Positions 1 through 6,004 of a stretch of DNA of 7,132 bases are shown here, piece after piece (the first letter of the stretch is position 1; each line of letters opens with the position of its first letter). The position numbers and the translations under genes are program-made. The stretch covers positions 5,689 to 12,820 of the forward strand of contig DKKP01000369.1 of assembly GCA_002455335.1 (NCBI GenBank). The letters are read 5' to 3'. This DNA is from Anaerolineales bacterium UBA6663. GTDB lineage: Bacteria; Chloroflexota; Anaerolineae; Anaerolineales; UBA6663. Below the pieces are notes generated by a model. The model had not been told where the DNA came from. It worked only from the letters and a program-made list of their open reading frames with translations, and did no database searches.

Positions 1-1245
1 GAGCTGCGCGATCCGCTCCCCAAACTCGCGCGCTTTTGCGCCGAACGCGGGCTCATCGATCGGGCCGAGTGGGCCGCGCTGGCCGCAGAAGTCGAGGACG
101 AGGTGCGCGCCGCCTACGCCGAGGCGCTCGCCCGTCCGGTGGCCACGCCCGAGCTTGGCTTGCGTTTTGCGTTCGCCGAGCCCAATGCACCGCAGCAGCA
201 CGGCGGCTTGCTGGCCGAGGGGATCACGCTCCCGCCGGGCACGCCCACGCCGGCGCCGGCAGAACCGCGGCGCCTGACCATGGCCGAAGCGATCCGACGC
301 ACGCTCGATGCCGAGTTGAGCCTCAACCCGCGACTGTTGATCTTCGGGGAGGACATCGCGATCAAGGGCGGCGTGCACTCGGTGACGGCCGGCCTGCATG
401 CGGACCATGGCGAGGCCCGGGTCTTCGACACAGGCTTGAACGAGGAGGCCATCATCGGGCGCGCGGTCGGGATGGCGTTGGCCGGTCTGCTGCCGGCGCC
501 CGAGATCCAGTACCGCAAGTACATGGATGCGTGCTATGAGTCGCTCGCCAACGTCGGCACGTTGCGCTGGCGTTCGGCCAACCGCTTTGCGGCGCCGATG
601 GTCGTGCGCACGAGCGGCGGTTATCGTAAGGTCGGCGACCCCTGGCACAGCGTGACGAGCGAGACCACGTTCGCGCATATGACCGGCTGGCGCGTGGCCG
701 TGCCCGCCACGACCGCCGACGCGGTTGGCCTGCTGCGAAGCGCGCTCCGCGCCAACGATCCCACGATCTTCTTCGAGCACCGTTTCTGCTATGACTCATC
801 CTGGTCGCGCGGCGTGTATCCGGGCGACGACTACAGCGTGCCGTTCGGCGTCGCCCGTCGGGTCCAGGCCGGCGATCGACTGACCGTGATCGCCTGGGGC
901 GCGATGGTCGAGCTCTGTGACGCAGCGGCCATCGCGACCGGGCTGGTCGGCGCCATCGACCTGCTCGACCTGCGCACGCTTGTGCCGCTCGACATCGACG
1001 CGGTGTTGGCTTCGGTGCGCCGGACGGGTAAGTGCCTGATCGTCCACGAAGACGCCGAGTTCGCGGGCTTTGGCGCCGAGATCGCGGCTCTTGTGGCGGA
1101 TCGGGCCTTCTTCGACCTCGACGCCCCCATCCGCCGGGTCGCCGCGCCGCGCGTGCCCGTGCCCTTCGACCCGAACCAGATGGCCGGCATAATCCCCGAT
1201 GCGGCGCGGATCGAGGCGGCGATGGTGGCGCTGGTGAGGCTGTGA
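1..1245 (+). CDS. 2-oxo acid dehydrogenase E1, fused alpha-beta form (5' end missing)
   Basis: Thiamine-diphosphate E1 component of a pyruvate- or branched-chain 2-oxo acid dehydrogenase complex; it decarboxylates the 2-oxo acid and passes the acyl group to the lipoyl arm of E2. The frame is open from base 1, leaving 414 codons. Residues 1-49 (DPLPKL..., then an acidic helix) resemble the C-terminal tail of an E1 alpha subunit. A Pro/Ala-rich linker follows to about residue 90. The E1 beta part then runs to the end: the pyrimidine-binding domain with FGEDIA (115-120), FDTGLNEEAIIG (catalytic-type Glu148), the RWRSANRFAAP segment and DPWHS (213-217), then the transketolase C-terminal domain with DLRTLVPLD (323-331) and VHEDAEFAGFGAE (348-360). 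No stop separates the two parts, so this is a fusion; the GTG at 103 is internal. E2 follows after 33 bp, so the two genes are probably one operon. Substrate specificity cannot be read here. Confidence 0.9.
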   Translation, partial: ELRDPLPKLARFCAERGLIDRAEWAALAAEVEDEVRAAYAEALARPVATPELGLRFAFAEPNAPQQHGGLLAEGITLPPGTPTPAPAEPRRLTMAEAIRRTLDAELSLNPRLLIFGEDIAIKGGVHSVTAGLHADHGEARVFDTGLNEEAIIGRAVGMALAGLLPAPEIQYRKYMDACYESLANVGTLRWRSANRFAAPMVVRTSGGYRKVGDPWHSVTSETTFAHMTGWRVAVPATTADAVGLLRSALRANDPTIFFEHRFCYDSSWSRGVYPGDDYSVPFGVARRVQAGDRLTVIAWGAMVELCDAAAIATGLVGAIDLLDLRTLVPLDIDAVLASVRRTGKCLIVHEDAEFAGFGAEIAALVADRAFFDLDAPIRRVAAPRVPVPFDPNQMAGIIPDAARIEAAMVALVRL

Positions 1246-1265
1246 AGCAACTCAGCACGAACGAC

Positions 1266-1270
1266 GAAGG
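1266..1270 (+). promoter_or_regulatory. Ribosome binding site of the E2 gene
   Basis: GAAGG lies 8 nt before the ATG at 1279, within the 33-bp gap after the E1 stop codon. It supports that ATG as the start, which also puts the lipoyl domain right at the N-terminus as expected for the family. No promoter is visible in the gap, in line with co-transcription from E1. Confidence 0.6.
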
Positions 1271-1278
1271 TTGAACCC

Positions 1279-2535
1279 ATGACGACACCCGTGATACTTC
1301 CCTCGCTCGGCGCCGGTGTGAAGGATGTGACTGTGCTGCGCTGGTTGAAGGCCGTGGGCGAGCCGATCATCCGTGGCGAGACGCTTCTGGAGGTCGAGAC
1401 CGACAAGATCGCGACCGAGATCTGCGCCGAACGCGACGGCACAGTGCTCGAGATCGGCCCGGCCGTCGGGGACCGCGTGCCGACCGGCGCGGTGTTGGCG
1501 GTGATCGGAGAGGCGCCAGTGAATAGCGGCCAGCGGTCAGCCATCAACGATGAGCGTTCAACTCCCAGCGATCAGGCGCCAGCGACTGACAATCAGCCAT
1601 CAGAAATCAGCAATCAGAAATCGCAAATCCCCTACTCCGGCCCCATCAGCCCCGTGGTCAGCCGTCTGATCGCCGAGCACGGGCTGAACATCGACGTCAT
1701 CCCGGGCACCGGCCAGGGCGGACGAGTGACGAAGCACGATGTGCTGGCGTATCTGGAGCGGCGGATGAGCGACGCGGTCGCGGAGCCGGGGCCTTCGTTG
1801 ATGACGATCGCGGCGGACGACGATGGGGACGGTCTCGAGCCCGTGAGCGTGATGCGTGCGCGGATCGCCGAGCACCTGGCGGCAAGTCAGCGCGAAGCCC
1901 CGCACGTAACCACGGTCTGGGAGGTGGATTTCGGCGGGGCCGTGGCACATCGCGCGGCGCACAGGGCTGAGGCGGAGCGTGGCGGTGTGCGGCTGACGGT
2001 TCTGGCCTATGTCGTTTGCGCGGTGGCCGGCGCGCTGCGCGAGCATCCGGACGCCAACAGCCACTGGCGGCTGTCGGCCGGCGGGCGACCAGCGCTGGCG
2101 CGAAAGCGCGCGGTCAATCTCGGGGTTGCGGTGGCCGTGCCCGATGGGCTTCTGGTGCCCGTCATCCGGCGTGCCGATGCGCTCAACGTGATGGGCGCCG
2201 CCCGCGCGATCCAGGACCTGGCGGACCGGGCGCGTTCGGGCACGCTCAAGCCCGGCGACATGCAGGGCGCGACGTTCACGCTTAGCAATCATGGCGCGGC
2301 CGGCAGCCTGCTGGCGACCCCGATCATCCCGCAGCCGCAGAGTGGGATCCTGGGCCTGGGCGCGATCGAGAAGCGCGTGCGCGTGATCACGTCCGACGGC
2401 GCCGATGCCATGGCGATCCGGCCGTGCGCGTACTTGAGTTACACCTTCGACCACCGAGTCCTCGACGGTGCCGGGGCCGATGCCTTCATGGCCTCGGTGA
2501 AGCGACGGCTTGAGGGCTGGCGGGCCGAAAGTTAG
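1279..2535 (+). CDS. Dihydrolipoamide acyltransferase, E2 component of a 2-oxo acid dehydrogenase complex
   Basis: The 418-residue core subunit carries acyl groups on a lipoyl-lysine and transfers them to CoA in the cytoplasm. Domains in order: one lipoyl domain (about 3-77) with the lipoylation motif VETDK, acceptor Lys43; a polar linker (78-120); a peripheral-subunit-binding domain (about 121-158, ISPVVSRLIAEHGL...GTGQGGRVTKHDV); a second linker; and the catalytic domain (about 185-415) with TFTLSNHGAAGS (332-343) and the active-site motif DHRVLDG (391-397; His392, Asp396). All expected catalytic residues are present and the length is normal for a one-lipoyl E2. The first linker is odd: residues 81-118 show a seven-residue repeat encoded by a 7-bp DNA repeat, locally richer in A+T than the rest of the gene. 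The gene pairs with the upstream fused E1. No E3 gene is adjacent, so E3 must be encoded elsewhere. The acyl substrate (acetyl versus branched-chain) is not settled. Confidence 0.93.
   Translation: MTTPVILPSLGAGVKDVTVLRWLKAVGEPIIRGETLLEVETDKIATEICAERDGTVLEIGPAVGDRVPTGAVLAVIGEAPVNSGQRSAINDERSTPSDQAPATDNQPSEISNQKSQIPYSGPISPVVSRLIAEHGLNIDVIPGTGQGGRVTKHDVLAYLERRMSDAVAEPGPSLMTIAADDDGDGLEPVSVMRARIAEHLAASQREAPHVTTVWEVDFGGAVAHRAAHRAEAERGGVRLTVLAYVVCAVAGALREHPDANSHWRLSAGGRPALARKRAVNLGVAVAVPDGLLVPVIRRADALNVMGAARAIQDLADRARSGTLKPGDMQGATFTLSNHGAAGSLLATPIIPQPQSGILGLGAIEKRVRVITSDGADAMAIRPCAYLSYTFDHRVLDGAGADAFMASVKRRLEGWRAES
1521..1632 (+). repeat. Degenerate 7-bp tandem repeat inside the E2 linker coding sequence
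   Basis: Sixteen consecutive heptamers can be laid out without a gap, e.g. GGTCAGC, CATCAAC, GATCAGG, CGCCAGC, AATCAGC, CATCAGA, AATCAGC, AATCAGA. The consensus is close to (A/G)ATCAGC, and the right half (from 1591) is best conserved. Because 7 bp is not a multiple of 3, three units encode seven residues, and the protein shows the matching pattern: VNSGQRS, AINDERS, TPSDQAP, ATDNQPS, EISNQKS, QIP (residues 81-118). The left units are more G+C-rich and divergent, as expected for older copies drifting toward local composition. The frame stays open throughout. Positions 1605-1622 recur exactly at 5225-5242. Confidence 0.75.
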
Positions 2536-2541
2536 AATTTT

Positions 2542-2566
2542 CGCCTTGAGGTCCAAAAGGCGTTTT
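2542..2566 (+). terminator. Possible weak intrinsic terminator after the E2 gene
   Basis: CGCCTT (2542-2547) pairs with AAGGCG (2557-2562) around a 9-nt loop and is followed at once by TTTT. The stem begins 7 nt after the E2 stop codon. The 6-bp stem is short, so termination may be partial, with the larger inverted repeat downstream as a back-up. Confidence 0.45.
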
Positions 2567-2568
2567 CT

Positions 2569-2595
2569 GGAATCCCTTGAATTCTCGGGAATTCC
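2569..2595. other. Small imperfect stem-loop in the convergent intergenic region
   Basis: GGAATCCC (2569-2576) can pair with GGGAATTCC (2587-2595) with one bulged A and a 10-nt loop. No T-run follows on either strand. An alternative small stem (CTCGG 2584-2588 with CCGAG 2594-2598) overlaps it, so the two would exclude each other. It may add to transcription stopping between the convergent E2 and clpC genes, or be incidental. Confidence 0.3.
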
Positions 2596-2621
2596 GAGTT
2601 GACCTGACAGGTCCATGGTTA

Positions 2622-2664
2622 GAATCACACAGGCGCCCCGGATGTCGGGGCGCCTGTGTGATTC
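2622..2664. terminator. Perfect 19-bp inverted repeat, probable bidirectional terminator
   Basis: The left arm (2622-2640) and right arm (2646-2664) are perfect reverse complements around the 5-nt loop GATGT, with a very G+C-rich core (AGGCGCCCCG). It lies between the convergent E2 (ends 2535) and clpC (ends 2704) genes, where a shared two-way terminator is expected. There is no T-tract after the stem on either strand, so this is not a textbook rho-independent site; function is inferred from position and stem strength. Confidence 0.65.
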
Positions 2665-2703
2665 GGTACACGACACGGTGCGCGGTCTGCGGCCCGCCGC
2701 CTG

Positions 2704-5175
2704 TTACGGGGCCACGTCCTGCTTGAGTTCGACCGGGGTCGCCGATTCGCTGCGCAGCGAGACACCGCCCTCCTCTGACCAGTCGACCAGCACGGTATCG
2801 CCCGACTTGATCTCGCCGCGCAACATCTGCGTGCTCAACGGGCCCTCGATGTATTTCTGGAGGGCGCGGCGCAACGGGCGGGCGCCGAAAGCGCGATCGA
2901 AGCCCTCGCGCGCCAGCCAGCGCCGGGCCGCGTCGGTCAGCTTGATGGCCAAACCGCTCTCGGCCACGCGTTCCTGGATCTCGCGCATCTGAAGGTCGAC
3001 GATGCGCTCCACGTCCTCCACCTCGAGCGGCTTGAACGTGATGATCTCGTCGATGCGGTTGAGGAACTCGGGTCGGAACGTGGCCTTGAGCGCCTTCTCG
3101 ATCCGCTCGTTGTTCGGATCCTCGCCCGAGCCGTCGTCGCCCTTGCGCAGGAAGCCGAGCGAGCCCGATTTCTTGACGAAGTCGGTGCCCAGGTTCGAGG
3201 TCATGATCAGCACCGTGTTCCGGAAGTCGACGATGCGGCCCTGGCCATCGGTCAACCGGCCGTCGTCCAGGATCTGCAGCAGCGCGTTCCAGACCTCGGG
3301 GTGCGCCTTCTCGATCTCGTCGAAGAGCACCACGCGGTACGGGCGGCGGCGCACGGCCTCGGTCAACTGGCCGCCCTCTTCGTAGCCGACATAGCCGGGC
3401 GGCGCGCCAAAGAGACGACTGACGGTGTGCTGTTCGCGATACTCGCTCATGTCGACGCGCACCAACGCGTCTTCGTCGTCAAACAGGAACTGCGCCAATG
3501 CCTTGGCGAGCTCTGTCTTGCCGACGCCCGACGAGCCAAGGAAGATGAAACTGCCGATCGGGCGCTTGGGGCTCTTCAACCCGGCGCGCGCACGGCGGAT
3601 GGCCTCAGCGATCGCGTGCACGGCTTCGTCCTGGCCGATGACGCGCTCGTGCAGGCGCGCTTCCATCTGCAGCAGCTTCTCGGACTCGGTCTCCATCATC
3701 TGGTTGACCGGGATGCCCGTCCACTGCGCGATGACGGCCGCGATGTCTTTCTCGTCGACTACCTCGTCGAGGTGGTGTTCCTTCTCCCACCTGTCGCGCA
3801 TGGCCTTGAATTCGGTCTCGACCCGCAGACGCTCGGCCTTCTTCTGCGCGGCTCGTTCATAGTCGCGCGAGAGACCGGCCTGCTCCTCCTCGGCCGTCAG
3901 TCGATCGAGGTTGGTCTTCAACTCCTTGAGGTCATTCGGGAGCGAGTACAGTGCGACGCGCAGCTTGGCCGCTGCCTCGTCCATCAGGTCGATGGCCTTG
4001 TCGGGCAGCCGCCGGTCGGTCAGGTAGCGCTGCGAGAGCTTGGCCGCCGCGGTCAGGGCCGCGTCCGAAAAGCGCACCTTGTGATGGGCCTCGTAGCGGT
4101 CGCGCAGACCATGGAGCATCTTGATCGTATCGTCAAGCGACGGCTCCTCGACAAAAACCGGCGCGAAACGGCGCTCGAGGGCCGCGTCCTTCTCGATGTG
4201 CTTGCGGAATTCGTCGAGCGTGGTCGCGCCGATGCACTGTAGCTCGCCGCGCGCCAGCGCCGGCTTGAGCATGTTGCTGGCGTCCATCGCGCCCTGCGCC
4301 GCGCCCGCACCGACGACGGTGTGCAGTTCGTCGATGAACATGATCACTTCGCCCTCGGCGCGCTGGACTTCTTCCACCACGGCCTTGAGGCGCTCTTCGA
4401 ACTCGCCTCGGAAGCGCGAACCCGCGATCATGGCGCCGAGGTCGAGCGAGACCACGCGCTTGCCCGAAAGGATCTCGGGCACGTCGTTCGTCGCGATTTT
4501 CTGAGCCAGGCCCTCGACGATCGCGGTTTTGCCGACGCCGGCCTCGCCGATCAACACCGGGTTGTTCTTGGTGCGGCGGCTGAGCACCTGGATCACACGC
4601 AGGATCTCGCCGTCGCGGCCAATCACGGGGTCGAGTTTGCCGGCCTTAGCCATCGCCGTCAGGTCGCGCGAGTACTTCTCGAGCGTGCGGTAGCGGCCCT
4701 CGGCCTGCGGGTCGGTCACGCGCTGGCCGCCGCGGATGTCCTTGATCACGTCGTTGACGCGATCCTTTGTCACGCCGGCCTCGGCCAGGATGCGGGCCAC
4801 GGCCGTGTTACGCTCGCTCAGGATGGCAAGGAAGAGATGCTCGGTGCTGATGAACTCGTCGCGCAGCCGGTTGGCCTCTTCGTTGGCCAGGTCTACGATG
4901 CGCTTGACCCGCGGCGTGATGAACACCTGGCCTGCGCCGCCGCCGTAGATCGCGGCCTTGGGCGACGCGCGCAGCACGTCGTCGAGCCGGCGCTTGATGT
5001 ATTCCTGGTCGATCGCCATCCGCTCCAGGATCTGCGGGATCACGCCGTCCGGCTGTTCGAGCAGCGCCAGCAGGATGTGCTCGGTGTCGATCTGGTTGTG
5101 CCCATAGCGCTGCAAGATCTCGGTCGCCCGGGTCGCGGCGTCTTGGGCTCGTTCGGTAAAGCGATCAAATCGCAT
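2704..5175 (-). CDS. clpC: ClpC-type AAA+ unfoldase, partner of ClpP protease
   Basis: The 823-residue cytoplasmic Hsp100 chaperone unfolds proteins by ATP hydrolysis and feeds them to ClpP. Domains: a double Clp-N repeat (about 1-145); AAA+ D1 with Walker A GEAGVGKT (210-217), Walker B IMFIDE (278-283) and arginine-finger segment LERRF (333-337); a short UVR-like middle coiled coil (about 411-470, with [12 protein letters not shown]), which is ClpC-like and far shorter than in ClpB; AAA+ D2 with Walker A GSSGVGKT (547-554), Walker B VVLFDE (615-620) and pore loop GYVG (594-597); and the D2 small domain. LGF at 673-675 lies where ClpP-docking loops carry their (I/L/V)GF tripeptide, which argues for protease coupling rather than ClpB-type disaggregation. 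The D1 pore loop has Phe255 (SRFRGEFE) where Tyr is usual, a mild change. The ATG at 5175 has a good SD. The gene lies downstream of the PPOX-fold gene; no ctsR, mcsA or mcsB is adjacent. Confidence 0.96.
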   Translation of the reverse strand: MRFDRFTERAQDAATRATEILQRYGHNQIDTEHILLALLEQPDGVIPQILERMAIDQEYIKRRLDDVLRASPKAAIYGGGAGQVFITPRVKRIVDLANEEANRLRDEFISTEHLFLAILSERNTAVARILAEAGVTKDRVNDVIKDIRGGQRVTDPQAEGRYRTLEKYSRDLTAMAKAGKLDPVIGRDGEILRVIQVLSRRTKNNPVLIGEAGVGKTAIVEGLAQKIATNDVPEILSGKRVVSLDLGAMIAGSRFRGEFEERLKAVVEEVQRAEGEVIMFIDELHTVVGAGAAQGAMDASNMLKPALARGELQCIGATTLDEFRKHIEKDAALERRFAPVFVEEPSLDDTIKMLHGLRDRYEAHHKVRFSDAALTAAAKLSQRYLTDRRLPDKAIDLMDEAAAKLRVALYSLPNDLKELKTNLDRLTAEEEQAGLSRDYERAAQKKAERLRVETEFKAMRDRWEKEHHLDEVVDEKDIAAVIAQWTGIPVNQMMETESEKLLQMEARLHERVIGQDEAVHAIAEAIRRARAGLKSPKRPIGSFIFLGSSGVGKTELAKALAQFLFDDEDALVRVDMSEYREQHTVSRLFGAPPGYVGYEEGGQLTEAVRRRPYRVVLFDEIEKAHPEVWNALLQILDDGRLTDGQGRIVDFRNTVLIMTSNLGTDFVKKSGSLGFLRKGDDGSGEDPNNERIEKALKATFRPEFLNRIDEIITFKPLEVEDVERIVDLQMREIQERVAESGLAIKLTDAARRWLAREGFDRAFGARPLRRALQKYIEGPLSTQMLRGEIKSGDTVLVDWSEEGGVSLRSESATPVELKQDVAP

Positions 5176-5181
5176 GGTGGC

Positions 5182-5188
5182 TTCCTCT
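5182..5188 (-). promoter_or_regulatory. Ribosome binding site of clpC
   Basis: Read on the minus strand, AGAGGAA lies 6 nt before the ATG at 5175. It is the clearest Shine-Dalgarno sequence in the window and fixes the clpC start, which gives the usual [12 protein letters not shown]-terminus. The repeat hairpin at 5195-5255 ends just upstream of it. Confidence 0.7.
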
Positions 5189-5194
5189 TAGGCC

Positions 5195-5255
5195 ATTGTG
5201 ATTGATGATTTCTGATTAAGAGTCAATCAGCAATCAGAAATCATCAATCAACAAT
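5195..5255. repeat. Heptamer repeat forming a long inverted repeat between the PPOX-fold gene and clpC
   Basis: Positions 5199-5217 are the exact reverse complement of 5232-5250 (19 bp); allowing one bulge, the pairing extends to 5195 and 5255. The loop is 14 nt (5218-5231). The right side reads as five 7-bp units on the plus strand (GTCAATC, AGCAATC, AGAAATC, ATCAATC, AACAATC; 5222-5256), and the left side is the same repeat inverted. It is A+T-rich in a G+C-rich setting. On the minus strand it covers the end of the PPOX-fold gene and the upstream leader of clpC, so it could act as an mRNA stem-loop between them. There is no T-run after the stem. I see no convincing clpC promoter here. Confidence 0.8.
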
Positions 5256-5621
5256 CTGTTGTCCCATCACCTTCCGACTCGGCGTCAACTCGAAGAGCAG
5301 GCTGTTGTCGGGGTCGTTTTCGATCTCCCAATCGAACTTGGCGCGGAAGGCGGCAGCGACCTCGGGTGTGGGAGACACCGGTCGGGCCGTGCCCTCGAAG
5401 ACCAGGGCTGTATCGCCGTTTTCGAGCGACCAGGAGCAGCGTGGATCGGCCTGCAAGTTCCGGGCCTTGACGCTCTCGGGCTCTGTGCAGATGTACCAGC
5501 GCCCGGCCACCCAGGCGAACCAGATCGGCACCAAATGCGGCCGACCATCTGGCCGTCGGGTCGACAGCCAGAGGTTGCGTTCGTGGATGTTACGGCGTTC
5601 TTCTTCCGGGCTGAGGCGCAT
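5244..5621 (-). CDS. PPOX-fold (split beta-barrel) flavin/F420-type protein
   Basis: A 125-residue protein of the pyridoxamine 5'-phosphate oxidase-like superfamily; members bind FMN or the deazaflavin F420 as dimers and often reduce small molecules. Visible family signature: LSTRRPDGRPHLVPIWFAW (19-37), a strand-turn-strand segment GRWYICTEPESVKARNL (40-56), DPRCSWSLENGD (59-70) and EGTARPV (76-82), then an amphipathic C-terminal region. The substrate and the choice of FMN or F420 cannot be read. I chose the ATG at 5621 over the TTG just before it, because a TATAAT box ends 7 nt upstream and there is no SD, pointing to a leaderless mRNA. The last three residues (IVD) and the stop codon come from the inverted heptamer repeat, so the natural C-terminus may have been altered. 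It lies 68 bp upstream of clpC and 44 bp downstream of the DUF951 gene. Confidence 0.8.
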   Translation of the reverse strand: MRLSPEEERRNIHERNLWLSTRRPDGRPHLVPIWFAWVAGRWYICTEPESVKARNLQADPRCSWSLENGDTALVFEGTARPVSPTPEVAAAFRAKFDWEIENDPDNSLLFELTPSRKVMGQQIVD

Positions 5622-5628
5622 CAAGGAG

Positions 5629-5634
5629 ATTATA
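5629..5634 (-). promoter_or_regulatory. -10 box (TATAAT) of the PPOX-fold gene, leaderless arrangement
   Basis: On the minus strand CACCTATAATCTCC leads into TTG-ATG. A perfect TATAAT ends at 5629, placing transcription initiation at about the A of the ATG at 5621. There is no Shine-Dalgarno in the 4 nt between the box and the TTG. No good -35 hexamer is visible at 16-18 bp. Confidence 0.55.
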
Positions 5635-5665
5635 GGTGAACGACCTCGATTGCGCCGCGCATGCC

Positions 5666-5899
5666 TTAACGTACATCCGGCGGCGTTAGAGGAGTATCAG
5701 CGGGGCCACGCGAGACGAAAGCCCGCGTGCGCTTCTCGAGCTCACGCCGCTCGAGCATGACGCGTCGCTTGCAGGTCAGGCATTCCAGGCCGATATCGGC
5801 GCCCAGCCGCACCACCCGCCATTCGAATCCGCCGCAGGCGTGGGGCTTTCGCAGGCGCACGACATCTTCCAGGCGGTACTCGACCGGGCCTTTTTCCAT
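5666..5899 (-). CDS. DUF951 family small protein
   Basis: A 77-residue protein matching the DUF951 pattern: [28 protein letters not shown] (8-35), then C-L-T-C (Cys40, Cys43), [13 protein letters not shown] (45-57). With Cys22 of PHACGG, three conserved cysteines suggest a small metal (zinc) site or nucleic-acid-binding fold; the biochemical function of the family is not known to me. DUF951 proteins are typically about 60-70 residues, so this one is normal apart from a short Pro-rich tail ([13 protein letters not shown]). The frame stays open upstream to 6001, but the ATG at 5899 was chosen because it fits family length, sits 7 nt after a perfect TATAAT box, and avoids reading back across the divergent promoter region. 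Its transcript is likely leaderless. The PPOX-fold gene follows in the same direction after 44 bp with its own -10 box. Confidence 0.85.
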   Translation of the reverse strand: MEKGPVEYRLEDVVRLRKPHACGGFEWRVVRLGADIGLECLTCKRRVMLERRELEKRTRAFVSRGPADTPLTPPDVR

Positions 5900-5906
5900 G
5901 GCGGTT

Positions 5907-5912
5907 ATTATA
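5907..5912 (-). promoter_or_regulatory. -10 box (TATAAT) of the DUF951 gene, leaderless arrangement
   Basis: On the minus strand CATATAATAACCGCC is followed directly by the ATG at 5899. The box ends 7 nt before the ATG, so initiation would fall on or next to the start codon. A purine-rich stretch (AAAGAC) lies near the -35 distance but is not a clear hexamer. Confidence 0.55.
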
Positions 5913-5979
5913 TGAAAAGCCGCAAGCTTAGTCTTTCGATAGAGTTCGGTTGCGGGCATCCGGGGCCTGCTCCGCCGCC

Positions 5980-5985
5980 TATAAT
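5980..5985 (+). promoter_or_regulatory. -10 box (TATAAT) of the site-2 protease gene
   Basis: GCCTATAATCGG lies 19 nt before the ATG at 6005. Initiation about 7 nt downstream of the box gives a leader of roughly 13 nt holding one weak SD, AGGA (5993-5996), 8 nt before the ATG. It faces away from the DUF951 promoter at 5907-5912, so about 67 bp separate the two divergent -10 boxes and any shared regulator would bind between them. No clear -35 hexamer is seen. Confidence 0.55.
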
Positions 5986-6004
5986 CGGTTCCAGGATACA
6001 ACTC

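Noticed and set aside
103..1245. A separate E1 beta gene starting at the GTG at 103
   Set aside because: The frame is open upstream to base 1 and those residues look like an E1 alpha C-terminus, so the GTG is an internal Val codon.
1521..1632. Possible CRISPR-like array in the E2 linker
   Set aside because: Units are 7 bp, contiguous and degenerate with no spacers, and lie inside an intact coding frame.
1600..2676. 358-codon minus-strand open frame opposite E2
   Set aside because: Antisense to the conserved E2 catalytic domain; composition is Arg/His-rich and no family pattern is seen.
2486..2992. Two opposite-strand short frames starting with nearly the same peptide (MVRITQAPR / MYRITQAPR)
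   Set aside because: The likeness is produced by the perfect inverted repeat at 2622-2664, which reads the same on both strands; neither frame has coding support.
3301..5205. Long plus-strand open frames (3301-4242 and 4321-5205) opposite clpC
   Set aside because: They are exact antisense shadows of a clearly conserved ClpC gene in G+C-rich DNA, with no recognisable domains and His/Arg/Val/Leu-rich composition typical of antisense frames.
5176..5260. A clpC promoter within the repeat region (a TTGACT on the minus strand)
   Set aside because: No acceptable -10 hexamer at 16-18 bp from it, and the match falls inside low-complexity heptamer repeats, so it may be chance.
5900..6001. Upstream extension of the DUF951 protein to 6001
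   Set aside because: Would add 34 residues not seen in the family and would run through the TATAAT box and the divergent promoter region.
5840..6004. Upstream starts of the site-2 protease (GTG 5840, ATG 5912)
   Set aside because: They overlap the DUF951 gene or its promoter on the other strand and precede the TATAAT at 5980; the ATG at 6005 has the better context.
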